This document shows positions 9,467 through 18,512 of a stretch of DNA of 33,177 nucleotides, one piece after another (position 1 is the stretch's first letter; the number at the start of each line of letters is the position of its first letter). This stretch comes from Candidatus Omnitrophota bacterium (GTDB taxonomy: Bacteria > Ratteibacteria > UBA8468 > B48-G9 > JAFGKM01): NCBI GenBank assembly GCA_023819225.1, contig JAMWCZ010000005.1:1-33177 (forward strand). Direction: 5' to 3'. A program made the translations under genes and the position numbers. Under the pieces are notes generated by a model, which worked only from the letters and a program-made list of their open reading frames with translations, was not told the origin of the DNA and did not search any database.

Positions 9467-9509
9467 AATCTGAAGATTGTGTATTAGAAAGGTAGCAAGG
9501 AGTTTTGCA

Positions 9510-11192
9510 ATGAACACTGACACCCGGAAAATCACCCTGCAAGGTCTCCTGAAGGCAATCATAGGCGGATTGGTCCTGGCGTCTTGGGCAAGGACAGCAG
9601 GAGGATTGACGGAGGTTTCAGGGTTTTTAGGACCAACTCAGGAATACAAAGAAAGTGAGTACCGTTTTGCCATCGGTGTAGAGTATATAATTCCAGGGTT
9701 TGCAGAGGTGTACGCCAAGACAGGCGTTCGGTGGGCCAAACCTATGGGCATGGGGTTTAGTTGGGACGATATTGAACCTGAACCGCCTGTTGCTGGTAAA
9801 CATAAATATCATTGGGCAGAGACCGATCGGCTCATCATAGAATACCAACGGGCAGGTTTCCGCCATTTTCACATCTATGTCAAATCTATGAACCGTTGGG
9901 CTTCTAGTAAGCCGATAAAACCCATCGGCAGTGGTAGTTCCCTGCCAAAACCTGAATATATAGAGGACTACAAGGCATACCTGCAAGCATTAGTCCAGAG
10001 ATACGATACTAACCATCCAGATCATGCACCGGGGTTGGTTTATCCCATTGATTATTGGGAAATCGAGGCAGAATGGGGTACTGGGTTCTGGCAAGGTACA
10101 CTGGAAGAATACATAGACCTTCTCAAAATTGCCTATCCATCAATTAAACAAGCCAACCCCAGAGCCAAGGTGATTTTAATCGGGTTCTTTTTGGCTGGTG
10201 TGTTTGAGGGACATACTGACCCGAAGGAGATTCCTGCCACTTTAGCAGCAATGCCCTCGCAGCGTAGGCGAACCAGTGAGCGATACATAGCGGAAATCCG
10301 TCAACTATTGGCCCATCCGGAGCTATTTGACATAGTGGAATTCCACAGCTTAAGCGACTGGAGCGAGATTAGCGGAATGGCAAGATTTTTGCGTCAAACG
10401 ATGCAACAATATGGCTATGAAAAGCCGATATGGGTAGGCGATGTCAACTATACGGCTTCACCGATGATGTTTTGGGGTGTGCCTGTACCCCCTTATACAG
10501 AGGCACAGAAGCGGGCCATCACGACTACATTGAAAGTGCTGTCTCAACCCCGTCATCCCAAGCACGCTGAAACGATTGCATGGCTAAGGGCTGAACAATC
10601 CAAAGGTCTGGTCAAAAAGGTAGTGCTGGCTATGGCCGAGGGACTGGCAGGTATCAACATTGGCAACCTAAAAGATGAAGGAATGTTTTCCGTTGTACCG
10701 ACGATTACCGGAACCGCAGCGTTTCAGGGATTAATAGATACTGTGGGTATTCCACCTAAACCGTCCACACCCCGACCAGCATATTATGCACTCTGTCTGG
10801 TAGTTCAAAAATTAGGAGATTTCTCGGAAGTTAATCCGTTGAAATTAGGTCAAGGAGTATATGCATATAAGTTTATGGTTAGAGACCGACCGGTCTATGT
10901 ACTCTGGTATGACGACGGCCGACGGTATCTGGCAGATGAAAAAGAACCAGCCATCTCAGTACGTCTACCCCTTCTGCAAGGCGAATATATTCTTACAGAA
11001 ACGCCTGTTGATATCAGCGGCGGAATCTCGTTGAGAAAGTGGGATTCCAAATCCGGTTTGGTTTGTGACGAATCGGACGCAGATTCCGACGCCAGTCCAT
11101 TCCCCACTCACATTGTATCCCCATCCGCCGATGGTTATTTAAAACTTACGCTTACCTCCAAGCCGGTCTTTTTAGAACCGCACGGAAAGTAA
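9510..11192 (+). CDS. Secreted/anchored glycoside-hydrolase clan A-like TIM-barrel protein
   Basis: Start placed at ATG 9510 (RBS AAGGAG) rather than TTG 9477. N-terminal hydrophobic segment GLLKAIIGGLVLASW. Motifs SWDDIEPEPPVAGKHKYHWAETDRLIIEYQRAGF, DYWEIEAEWGTGFWQGTLEEYIDLLKIAYPSIKQANPRAKVILIG and KPIWVGDVNY resemble GH5/GH39-like barrels. Confidence 0.65.
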   Translation: MNTDTRKITLQGLLKAIIGGLVLASWARTAGGLTEVSGFLGPTQEYKESEYRFAIGVEYIIPGFAEVYAKTGVRWAKPMGMGFSWDDIEPEPPVAGKHKYHWAETDRLIIEYQRAGFRHFHIYVKSMNRWASSKPIKPIGSGSSLPKPEYIEDYKAYLQALVQRYDTNHPDHAPGLVYPIDYWEIEAEWGTGFWQGTLEEYIDLLKIAYPSIKQANPRAKVILIGFFLAGVFEGHTDPKEIPATLAAMPSQRRRTSERYIAEIRQLLAHPELFDIVEFHSLSDWSEISGMARFLRQTMQQYGYEKPIWVGDVNYTASPMMFWGVPVPPYTEAQKRAITTTLKVLSQPRHPKHAETIAWLRAEQSKGLVKKVVLAMAEGLAGINIGNLKDEGMFSVVPTITGTAAFQGLIDTVGIPPKPSTPRPAYYALCLVVQKLGDFSEVNPLKLGQGVYAYKFMVRDRPVYVLWYDDGRRYLADEKEPAISVRLPLLQGEYILTETPVDISGGISLRKWDSKSGLVCDESDADSDASPFPTHIVSPSADGYLKLTLTSKPVFLEPHGK

Positions 11193-11333
11193 GAAACTGA
11201 GAATTGTTTTAGAGAGTATAAAAAAAGAAAGATTCACTTATTTATAGGAATAGGTCAGAAATTTTAAAATTGAAGGAGGTTGATAGGCATTTTAATAGAT
11301 AACTATGTATCCTATCTGTACAACTACAACTTA

Positions 11334-11362
11334 TTGACTAATATCTGAAAAGTTCGTAAAAT
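11334..11362 (+). promoter_or_regulatory. Possible promoter TTGACT-17-TAAAAT upstream of nusA
   Basis: TTGACT 11334-11339, TAAAAT 11357-11362, 17-bp spacer. The predicted start site would fall in or at the RBS, so this is weak. Confidence 0.3.
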
Positions 11363-11381
11363 AAGATAGGAGGTGGAGTTA

Positions 11382-12569
11382 ATGAAGAAGGAGTTGATAG
11401 TTTTACTTGACTATTGGGAAAAGGAAAAGGGTATAGACAAAACATTTCTTCTTTCTGCCCTTGAGAGTGGATTGTTAACGGTCTATCGTAAAAAGGCGAA
11501 CTTGGATGAAAGTATCAGTATAAAAATAGACCCTGAGACAGGAGATATTAAATTTCTTAATGAAAAGGGCGAGATTATCCCACCACCTTCCTTTCCATGG
11601 GAACGTATAGCAGCGCAGACAGCAAAACATGTAATTATGCAGAGGTTAAGGGAGGCGGAAAAATCTACAGTATATAATGAATTCAAAAAACTGGAAGGCA
11701 CTGTAGTAAGCGGAAGGGTAGAAAGGTTTGAGGATGATAATATCGTGGTCTCCTTGGGAAAAGCCGAGGCACTTCTTCCACATCTCCATAAACTGGAAAA
11801 TGACCATTTCAGAGTAGGCGGTCCTATAACTGCCTATATCCTTGAAGTCAGGAAGCCAAATAAGGGGGTTTACCAGATAATTCTTTCCAGAACGCATCCT
11901 GATTTTGTAAGGTGCCTTTTAGAAAAAGAGGTTCCGGAGATATCAGAGGGAATTGTAAAAATTAAGGAAATAGCAAGATTTCCGGGAGACCTTGTGAAGA
12001 TTGCTGTTTTTTCAACTATCCCAAAGATTGACCCTGTTGGAACCTGTGTTGGAGAAAAAGCCAGCAGGATGAAGAACATAATGAAGGAATTAAGTGGTGA
12101 AAAAGTAGAAATTATTCTCTGGGATAAAGATATAAATAAATACATACTGAATTCTCTAAGCCCTGCAACAGGTAAAAAAGTTATTATAAATGAGAAAAAG
12201 AAAGAGGCAGTAGTAGTTGTTGAAGATAGCCAGATATTTCTTGCCGTTGGTAAAAGAGGACAGAATGTCCGTCTTGCCTCAAAACTCACTGGCTGGGATA
12301 TAAGAGTGGTAAGGGAAAGCGAGTATGAGTCAATGGGGAAACCTGCTATTGCTGTAATAGAAGGCGTTGATGAAAAAATTGCTACAGAACTGGCTAAATA
12401 TGGATACAGTTCAATAAAATCACTTGCAGAAGCAAGTGTTGAAGAGATTAAAAAAATACCATCTATTGATGAAGGTATGGCTGAACAGTTGATAATGAAA
12501 GCAAAAGAATACAGAGAAAAGATGGTAAAGGAAAACAATGAAAGTAAGGGACCTGGCGAAGAAGTTTAA
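11382..12569 (+). CDS. nusA: Transcription termination/antitermination factor NusA
   Basis: S1 region (LEGTVVSGRVERF), KH region DPVGTCVGEKASRMKNIMKELSGEKVEIILW, VGKRGQNVRLASKLTGWDIRV. RBS aggaggtgg; ATG 11382 preferred over GTG 11373. Confidence 0.95.
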   Translation: MKKELIVLLDYWEKEKGIDKTFLLSALESGLLTVYRKKANLDESISIKIDPETGDIKFLNEKGEIIPPPSFPWERIAAQTAKHVIMQRLREAEKSTVYNEFKKLEGTVVSGRVERFEDDNIVVSLGKAEALLPHLHKLENDHFRVGGPITAYILEVRKPNKGVYQIILSRTHPDFVRCLLEKEVPEISEGIVKIKEIARFPGDLVKIAVFSTIPKIDPVGTCVGEKASRMKNIMKELSGEKVEIILWDKDINKYILNSLSPATGKKVIINEKKKEAVVVVEDSQIFLAVGKRGQNVRLASKLTGWDIRVVRESEYESMGKPAIAVIEGVDEKIATELAKYGYSSIKSLAEASVEEIKKIPSIDEGMAEQLIMKAKEYREKMVKENNESKGPGEEV

Positions 12570-14742
12570 GATGCAGGGTAAAGATTTTATTGCCCTGCTG
12601 GAGAAAAATGTAGGAATCAAGGGTAAAAAAACTGTAAGTGCTTTATCTGACGAAGAAATAGAGAAGATTGATAGATATATTGAAAGTAAGTTAAAAGAGA
12701 TGAAAGAAAAGGAAACGAGAGAGAAGAAAGAGACAGAAAAAAAAGAAAGGAAAAGAAAAGTTCCTGAAAAACCTGAAAAGAAGGTTGTCTCTAAAGAAAA
12801 AAAGAAAGAGGCACCAGCCAGAAAAACCACAAAGACGAAAAAAGAGGAGATAGCCCAAAAAACGAAACCATCTCCTGTAAAAACCAAAGAAAAAATCACA
12901 GAAAGAGAAAAAGAAAAGATAATAAAAAAACCTGTGAAAGAACCAGTAGAAGTTTCCACCACTATAGCAGGAGTTAAAGAAGAAAATGTTACTCTACCTG
13001 TTAGAGAAAAGGTTTTTCTGGAAGGGACGGAAAATATAAAGCAACTTGCAGAAAAGTTAAAAACACCTGCAAATGAAATAGTAAAACATTTCCTTATCAG
13101 AGGCATAATGGTTAATATCAATCAGTGTCCGGGAAAAGAGAATATCAAAAATTTATGTGAATATCTTGGACTGGAAGCCGAGTTTTATATCCCTGCTGTA
13201 GAAGAAAAACCTGTTGAAGTAAAAGAAAAATTGCTTGTTCCTCGTGCCCCTGTTGTTACAATTATGGGGCATGTGGACCATGGAAAAACAACCATACTTG
13301 ATACTATCAGAAAAAGCCGTATAGCAGAAAAGGAATATGGGCAGATTACGCAGAAGATAGGGGCATATAAACTTGATACCCCTAAAGGTTCTATTGTCTT
13401 TCTGGATACACCAGGACATGAAGCATTCACAGCAATGCGAGCAAGGGGAGCAATGATTACGGATATTGTTATCCTTGTTGTCGCAGCCGATGAAGGGATA
13501 AAACCACAAACAATTGAAGCAATAAATCACGCAAGGTCTGCAAATGTGCCTATCATAGTAGCAATAAATAAAATAGATAAACCTAATCTAAATCTTGATA
13601 AAGTAAAAAAACAACTTGCAGAACATAAACTTACTCCTGAAGAATGGGGAGGAGACACCATATTTGTCAATGTTTCAGGGCTAACAGGACAGGGCATAGA
13701 GGAACTGATTGATATGATAATCCTTTTAGGGGAAATGCTTGAACTAAAAGCATCTCCTGAAGGAAAGGCGGAAGGAGTGGTAATTGAATCATACATAGAC
13801 AAAACAAAAGGACCAATTATAAACATCCTTATAAGGAACGGAACACTGAAAACAGGAGAGTATTTTGTCGCAGGAAATGTTAAAGGAAAGGTAAGGGCAA
13901 TTATAGATGACTGGGGAAGGCGACTTGAAAGCGCAGGTCCTTCAACCCCTGTTGAGATATTAGGAGGAGAGGGAGTGGCAACCCCCGGAGAAATTTTTAA
14001 GGTTGTGGAATCAGAAAAGGTAGCAAGGGAAATTATAGAAAAAATGAATAAAACAACTACTGGAAAAGAAGTGGTTGCGAGAAAAATAACCCTGGAAAAC
14101 CTCTATAAAGAAATTCAGGAGGGTGAATTAAAAGAATTAAAACTTATACTGAAGACGGACTATGTAGGAACAATTGAGGCAATAAAAAACATTATTGAAA
14201 AGATACCAACCAAAGAGGTTAAAATTGACATAATACATTCTGAAACAGGAGCGATATCAGAGTCAGATATTCTTCTTGCCTCTGCTTCAAATGCTATTGT
14301 CCTGGGCTTCAATGTCCCTTTATTGCAGAAAGCAGAGGAACTTGCTAAAAGTGAAGGAGTAGAAGTTAGAACTTACAGGATTATCTATGAACTTGCTGAT
14401 GAAATAAGAAAAGCCGTTGAAGGAATGTTAGAGCCGGAAGAGAAAGAGGTTCTTTCAGGTCAGGCACTGGTTAAAAAGGTCTTCCATCTTTCAGATAATA
14501 CATCAGTTGCAGGATGCCTTGTAGTTAACGGTGTGATAGTCCGAAACTCCATTGCAAAAATTGTAAGAAATGGGACTGTAATACATCAGGGGCTTATAAC
14601 CAGTTTAAAAAGGTTTAAAGAGAATGTAAAGGAAGTGAAACAGAATACTGAATGTGGAATTGGAATAGAAAAGTTTGTTGACTTTCAGGAAGGAGATATT
14701 ATCCAGTCGTATATAAAAACAAAGGTAGCAAGAAAGATTTAA
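12538..14742 (+). CDS. infB: Translation initiation factor IF-2
   Basis: [48 protein letters not shown]-terminal IF-2 domains. Lys/Glu-rich linker near the N-terminus. Confidence 0.97.
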   Translation: MKVRDLAKKFKMQGKDFIALLEKNVGIKGKKTVSALSDEEIEKIDRYIESKLKEMKEKETREKKETEKKERKRKVPEKPEKKVVSKEKKKEAPARKTTKTKKEEIAQKTKPSPVKTKEKITEREKEKIIKKPVKEPVEVSTTIAGVKEENVTLPVREKVFLEGTENIKQLAEKLKTPANEIVKHFLIRGIMVNINQCPGKENIKNLCEYLGLEAEFYIPAVEEKPVEVKEKLLVPRAPVVTIMGHVDHGKTTILDTIRKSRIAEKEYGQITQKIGAYKLDTPKGSIVFLDTPGHEAFTAMRARGAMITDIVILVVAADEGIKPQTIEAINHARSANVPIIVAINKIDKPNLNLDKVKKQLAEHKLTPEEWGGDTIFVNVSGLTGQGIEELIDMIILLGEMLELKASPEGKAEGVVIESYIDKTKGPIINILIRNGTLKTGEYFVAGNVKGKVRAIIDDWGRRLESAGPSTPVEILGGEGVATPGEIFKVVESEKVAREIIEKMNKTTTGKEVVARKITLENLYKEIQEGELKELKLILKTDYVGTIEAIKNIIEKIPTKEVKIDIIHSETGAISESDILLASASNAIVLGFNVPLLQKAEELAKSEGVEVRTYRIIYELADEIRKAVEGMLEPEEKEVLSGQALVKKVFHLSDNTSVAGCLVVNGVIVRNSIAKIVRNGTVIHQGLITSLKRFKENVKEVKQNTECGIGIEKFVDFQEGDIIQSYIKTKVARKI

Positions 14743-14755
14743 AAAAAGAGTGGTT

Positions 14756-15100
14756 ATGGAAATGGAAGAATGTATCTTTTGTAAGATAGGAAGAGGAGAA
14801 ATAAATTGTAATAAGGTCTATGAAGATGATGAATTTCTTGCCTTTCGCGATATAAATCCTCAGGCACCTGTCCATATCCTTGTTATTCCTAAAAAACACA
14901 TTGCAAAACTTTACGATACAGAAGAGATATCACTTCTTGGCAGGTTGTTATATATCGCTTCAAAGATAGCGAAAGACGAAGGTACAGCAGAGAGTGGATA
15001 TAGGGTCGTTATAAACACCAACCGCAATGCAGGTCAGAGCGTTGAGCATCTGCATCTCCATCTTTTAGGGGGCAGAATTATGCACTGGCCCCCCGGATGA
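14756..15100 (+). CDS. HIT family protein (HinT-like)
   Basis: EECIFCKIGRGEI...DINPQAPVHILVIPKKHI...GQSVEHLHLHLLGGR. Confidence 0.92.
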   Translation: MEMEECIFCKIGRGEINCNKVYEDDEFLAFRDINPQAPVHILVIPKKHIAKLYDTEEISLLGRLLYIASKIAKDEGTAESGYRVVINTNRNAGQSVEHLHLHLLGGRIMHWPPG

Positions 15101-15147
15101 GAAAAGGTAAGGCAATAGGGGTTATGGCTTGCTTTTTGCATTCATCC

Positions 15148-15355
15148 TGTAGCGGTGTGATTTATCACACGATTTCCTCCCCATATAAGGGGGGAGGATA
15201 TAGGTTTACCCCTCACCCTACACCTCTCGCCGCTGTGCGGTGCGAGGGGGAAAGATAAAATGAAGAGGAGAGGGAAGAAAAAGGTGAAGGGTGAAGAGAA
15301 CATCTCTGGCGGGCAGGTTTATTGCACAATTCGTCGGATAAATCCGACCGCTACA
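15148..15355. repeat. 208-bp intergenic element with terminal inverted repeats TGTAGCGGT..GATTTATC..ACGA
   Basis: Left end tgtagcggtgtgatttatcacacga (15148-15172). Right end, reverse complemented, tgtagcggtcggatttatccgacga. Each end is itself a hairpin. Confidence 0.75.
15209..15250. repeat. CCCCTCACCCT-type repeat copy 1
   Basis: cccctcaccct at 15209-15219 followed by cctctcgccgctgtgcggtgcgaggggg, a hairpin-like segment. Confidence 0.6.
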
Positions 15356-15429
15356 AAATAAAAACCCAGGATTAAATACTTAAATACGAAAGACCCAACT
15401 TATATTCTGGCAAGATATTTAGCATTTGA

Positions 15430-15458
15430 TTGGATATTGTGTTAATATATTTTATAAT
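15430..15458 (+). promoter_or_regulatory. Possible promoter TTGGAT-17-TATAAT upstream of kdsA operon
   Basis: TTGGAT 15430-15435, TATAAT 15453-15458, spacer 17. Confidence 0.35.
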
Positions 15459-15459
15459 G

Positions 15460-15497
15460 CCCCTCACCCTGCCCTCTCCCCACCTATGAGGAGAGGG
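15460..15497. repeat. CCCCTCACCCT-type repeat copy 2 with hairpin CCCTCTCC/GGAGAGGG
   Basis: cccctcaccct 15460-15470; ccctctcc 15472-15479 pairs with ggagaggg 15490-15497. Confidence 0.7.
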
Positions 15498-15546
15498 ATA
15501 AAAAGAGAAGTTGGAGCAGAGCAGGAAAGAGAAGCAAGAAGAAAAA

Positions 15547-15568
15547 CTCTCCCCATATATGGGGAGAG
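15547..15568. repeat. Perfect 22-bp palindrome CTCTCCCCATATATGGGGAGAG
   Basis: Direct reading; perfect self-complementarity. Confidence 0.85.
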
Positions 15569-15659
15569 GGATAAGAAGAGAAGGGAGAGGAGAAAGGTAA
15601 GGAAATATAAGGGGTGAGAGGGAAAGGTGAATTTACGTTAAATCTCCTTAATCAAGATT

Positions 15660-16487
15660 ATGACAAGGGAAATAAAGATAGGAAAGCATAAAATAGGGAG
15701 GGACAACATCTTCTGTCTTATAGCGGGTCCCTGCGTTATAGAGAATGAAAAGATGGTTTTTTATACTGCGGAATATCTTAAAAAGATGTGCGAGAAAGAA
15801 AAAATCCCCTTCATCTTCAAGGCATCATTTGATAAAGCAAACAGGTCTTCTATTAAGTCGTTCAGGGGACCTGGAATGAATAAAGGGCTTGCAATACTTG
15901 CAAAGATTAAAGAAAAACTCGAAATTCCTGTTACAACTGATGTACACTGCTATAATCAGATAATACCGGTCGCTGATGTAGTTGATATTATCCAGATACC
16001 AGCCTTCTTGTGCAGGCAGACAGACCTTTTAGTGGCAGCAGGAAAAACAGGAAAGGTGGTAAATGTAAAAAAGGGACAATTTCTTTCTCCATGGGAAGTA
16101 AAAAACATAATAGAAAAAGTTGTTTCAACCGGTAATAAAAATGTCATTATTACTGAAAGGGGAACAAGTTTTGGGTATAACAACCTTGTCTCTGACTTTC
16201 GCGCTCTTCCTATAATGAGAAGTTTCGGCTATCCTGTAATATTTGATGCCACACATAGCGTTCAACAACCTGGCGGACTGGGGAAGTCCTCCGGTGGGAA
16301 TAAAGAATTTGTTCCATATCTTGCAAAGGCATCTATAGCGGTTGGCTGTGATGGGATATTTGCAGAGGTTCATCCTGACCCTGTTAGTGCATTATCAGAC
16401 AGTTTCAATATGCTCAACTTAAACGAAATGAAGAAACTATTATCAGAACTTAAAGATATATATCTTGCTGTATCTAAAGGGAGTTAA
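15660..16487 (+). CDS. kdsA: 3-deoxy-8-phosphooctulonate (KDO-8-P) synthase
   Basis: FCLIAGPCVIENEKM, FKASFDKANRSSIKSFRGPGMNKGL, DVHCYNQI, VIFDATHSVQQPGG. Confidence 0.97.
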   Translation: MTREIKIGKHKIGRDNIFCLIAGPCVIENEKMVFYTAEYLKKMCEKEKIPFIFKASFDKANRSSIKSFRGPGMNKGLAILAKIKEKLEIPVTTDVHCYNQIIPVADVVDIIQIPAFLCRQTDLLVAAGKTGKVVNVKKGQFLSPWEVKNIIEKVVSTGNKNVIITERGTSFGYNNLVSDFRALPIMRSFGYPVIFDATHSVQQPGGLGKSSGGNKEFVPYLAKASIAVGCDGIFAEVHPDPVSALSDSFNMLNLNEMKKLLSELKDIYLAVSKGS

Positions 16488-16496
16488 GAAATAATC

Positions 16497-17480
16497 ATGA
16501 ATAAAGAGACATTACTTAATTATGCTAAAAAGGTAATTGATACCGAATGTCATAATTTGAAAAATATACGCAACCGTTTAGGGAAAGAGTTTATAAAGGC
16601 ACTTGATATAATTTGCCATTGTAAAGGTAAGGTTATACTGACAGGGATGGGTAAAAGTGGTATTATATGCAGGAAGATAGCAGGCACATTTTCCAGTTTA
16701 GGGATACCATCCGTATTCTTGCATCCCGGAGATGCAGTCCATGGAGACCTCGGAACTGTTTCAAAGGATGATATAGTTATGGTAGTTTCCAATAGTGGAG
16801 AGACAGAAGAGATATTAAGAATCATACCTTCTATAAAAAAGATAGGGGCTTCTATTATATCTCTAACCTGTTCAAAGGACTCATCATTAGGAAGATACAG
16901 TAACATAGTAATAGAAATGGGGGATATAAAAGAGGCGGATGTCTTCGGTATGATACCATCTTCAAGCACAACCTGCGCATTGGTCTTAGGAGACGCAATA
17001 GCATTATCCCTGATGCGTATAAGAGGAGTTAAAAAACAGGACTTTGCATTCTTCCACCCAGCAGGAAACCTTGGAAAAAGGTTGATGCTGAAGGTCAAAG
17101 ATGTTATGCATACAGGGAAAGAGATTCCTTCTGTAAGGAAAGATGCTACAATACCTGAGGTCGTAAGAGAAATTACAGAAAAAAACCTTGGATTTACACT
17201 TGTAAGTGATAAAAACGGAAGGGTGGCTGGTATTATAACAGATGGTGATATAAGACGGCTTTTACATAAAAAAACTGATATTTACAAAGTAACAGCAGAA
17301 GATTGTATGACAGAAAATCCAAAAACAATAGATGGAGAATGTCTTGCAGTAGAGGCATTAAGTATAATGGAAAAGTTAGAGATTACCTGCCTGGTAGTCA
17401 TTGGAAAAAACAGAAAAGCAGAAGGAGTTGTCCATCTCCATGACCTACTTGGAAAGAAAGAGTTCAAAATTGAATACTGA
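16497..17480 (+). CDS. kdsD: Arabinose-5-phosphate isomerase (SIS + CBS domains)
   Basis: LTGMGKSGIICRKIAGTFSSLGIPSVFLHPGDAVHGDLG, SNSGETEE, CBS repeats near the C-terminus. Confidence 0.95.
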   Translation: MNKETLLNYAKKVIDTECHNLKNIRNRLGKEFIKALDIICHCKGKVILTGMGKSGIICRKIAGTFSSLGIPSVFLHPGDAVHGDLGTVSKDDIVMVVSNSGETEEILRIIPSIKKIGASIISLTCSKDSSLGRYSNIVIEMGDIKEADVFGMIPSSSTTCALVLGDAIALSLMRIRGVKKQDFAFFHPAGNLGKRLMLKVKDVMHTGKEIPSVRKDATIPEVVREITEKNLGFTLVSDKNGRVAGIITDGDIRRLLHKKTDIYKVTAEDCMTENPKTIDGECLAVEALSIMEKLEITCLVVIGKNRKAEGVVHLHDLLGKKEFKIEY

Positions 17481-17985
17481 AAAGATAAAAGTTGTAGCAA
17501 CTGATATTGATGGTGTTTTAACGGATGGGAAGATATTCTATTTCAACGGAAAGATATACCGTAATTTTAATATAAAAGATGGAACTGCTTTTAAACTCCT
17601 TTCAATAGCAGGGATAAAAACAGTTGTTATAAGCGCAAAGAAATCAGAGGAAACAAAAAAACGGTTCTCAGAACTTAAAGTTGATTGTTATATTGAAGGG
17701 ACGGAGAATAAACTCTCAGTGATAGAAAGATTTATTATAAGAAAAAAAGGTATAAAGTGGAATGAGATATGCTATATAGGGGATGACCTGCAGGATATTC
17801 CCGTAATGAGAAAGGCAGGACTTTCTTTTGCTCCTTCTAACGCCTGTCCAGAGGTTAAAGATATCGCTGACTATATATGTAAGAAAAATGGAGGAGAAGG
17901 TGCCTTCAGAGAAACAGTTGAAGTTATTTTAAAGGGGAAAGGTATATGGGAAGGTATTTTAAAAAAGTTCTTGGCATCATTATAG
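17440..17985 (+). CDS. kdsC: KDO-8-phosphate phosphatase (HAD family)
   Basis: VVATDIDGVLTDGKIFY, FNIKDGTAFKLL, CYIGDDLQDIPVMRKAGLSFAPSNA. Start moved to the internal ATG at 17440. Confidence 0.94.
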   Translation: MTYLERKSSKLNTEKIKVVATDIDGVLTDGKIFYFNGKIYRNFNIKDGTAFKLLSIAGIKTVVISAKKSEETKKRFSELKVDCYIEGTENKLSVIERFIIRKKGIKWNEICYIGDDLQDIPVMRKAGLSFAPSNACPEVKDIADYICKKNGGEGAFRETVEVILKGKGIWEGILKKFLASL

Positions 17986-18512
17986 TTTTAATTCTAATCT
18001 CGGGGTGTACTAAAAAAGAAGAAAATAAGATATCAGAAAAGCCAGAAGAAGAGATAAAACACTTTACATTAAAACAGTTTGCCGATAATAAAGGAGGTTT
18101 TGTTCTGGAAGGTGAAAGTGCTGAAATATCATCCGGTGGTGCATCAATGACGACCCCGCAGTTGTCTCTTTCCACAGGAACAGAAAGCATAGAGATAACA
18201 ACAGGAAAAGAGGGTTCCGGCGAAATAAAGATAGACCCTGATGAGAAAAAGGTGAAAACAATTACCATTACAGGCAACATAAAGATTGTTTACAGGGACT
18301 TAAAAACAAAGGATATAACAATGGAAGGCAGTTGTAAAAAACTCACTTATAACGAAATAGAAAAAATCATTATTATGGAGGTAAACCCCGTTATAAAACG
18401 CGGGAATAATTATTTTTCTGGAGATGTGATGTATTATAATATTGAGAAAAACTCTCTTGATATCAAAGGAAATGTAAATGCACAGATATATACAGAAAAA
18501 AATACTCATTAG
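17946..18512 (+). CDS. LptC/LptA-like LPS export lipoprotein
   Basis: Lipoprotein signal LILISGCTKK, repeated beta-strand OstA-like pattern (FVLEGESAEISSG, DITMEGSCKKLTYNE, NYFSGDVMYYNIEKNSLDIKGNV), located directly after kdsC. Confidence 0.75.
   Translation: MGRYFKKVLGIIIVLILISGCTKKEENKISEKPEEEIKHFTLKQFADNKGGFVLEGESAEISSGGASMTTPQLSLSTGTESIEITTGKEGSGEIKIDPDEKKVKTITITGNIKIVYRDLKTKDITMEGSCKKLTYNEIEKIIIMEVNPVIKRGNNYFSGDVMYYNIEKNSLDIKGNVNAQIYTEKNTH

Noticed and set aside
9453-11220. 10-bp direct repeat AGAGAGTATA flanking the glycosidase gene (9453-9462 and 11211-11220), possible target-site duplication
   Set aside because: Short purine-rich repeat in AT-rich intergenic DNA, overlapping the promoter; no terminal inverted repeats or transposase. 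Likely chance.
11278-11348. Possible leader peptide (TTG-initiated) after AAGGAGG in the nusA leader
   Set aside because: The SD-like sequence abuts the TTG with no usable spacing, and the peptide has no attenuator-like features.
11870-13121. Long minus-strand ORFs (222 and 233 aa) antisense to nusA and infB
   Set aside because: Fully antisense to conserved genes; arises because A-rich coding strands give stop-poor, Ser/Phe-rich antisense frames. No RBS or family resemblance.
15426-15617. 63-aa ORF NAPHPALSPPMRRGIKREVGAEQE...
   Set aside because: Translation of the CCCCTCACCCT/CCTCTCCCC repeat; this PHPALSP-type peptide is a common spurious ORF, not a real protein.
16550-17098. 182-aa minus-strand ORF inside kdsD
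   Set aside because: Antisense to a well-supported gene, low-complexity composition, no start signal.
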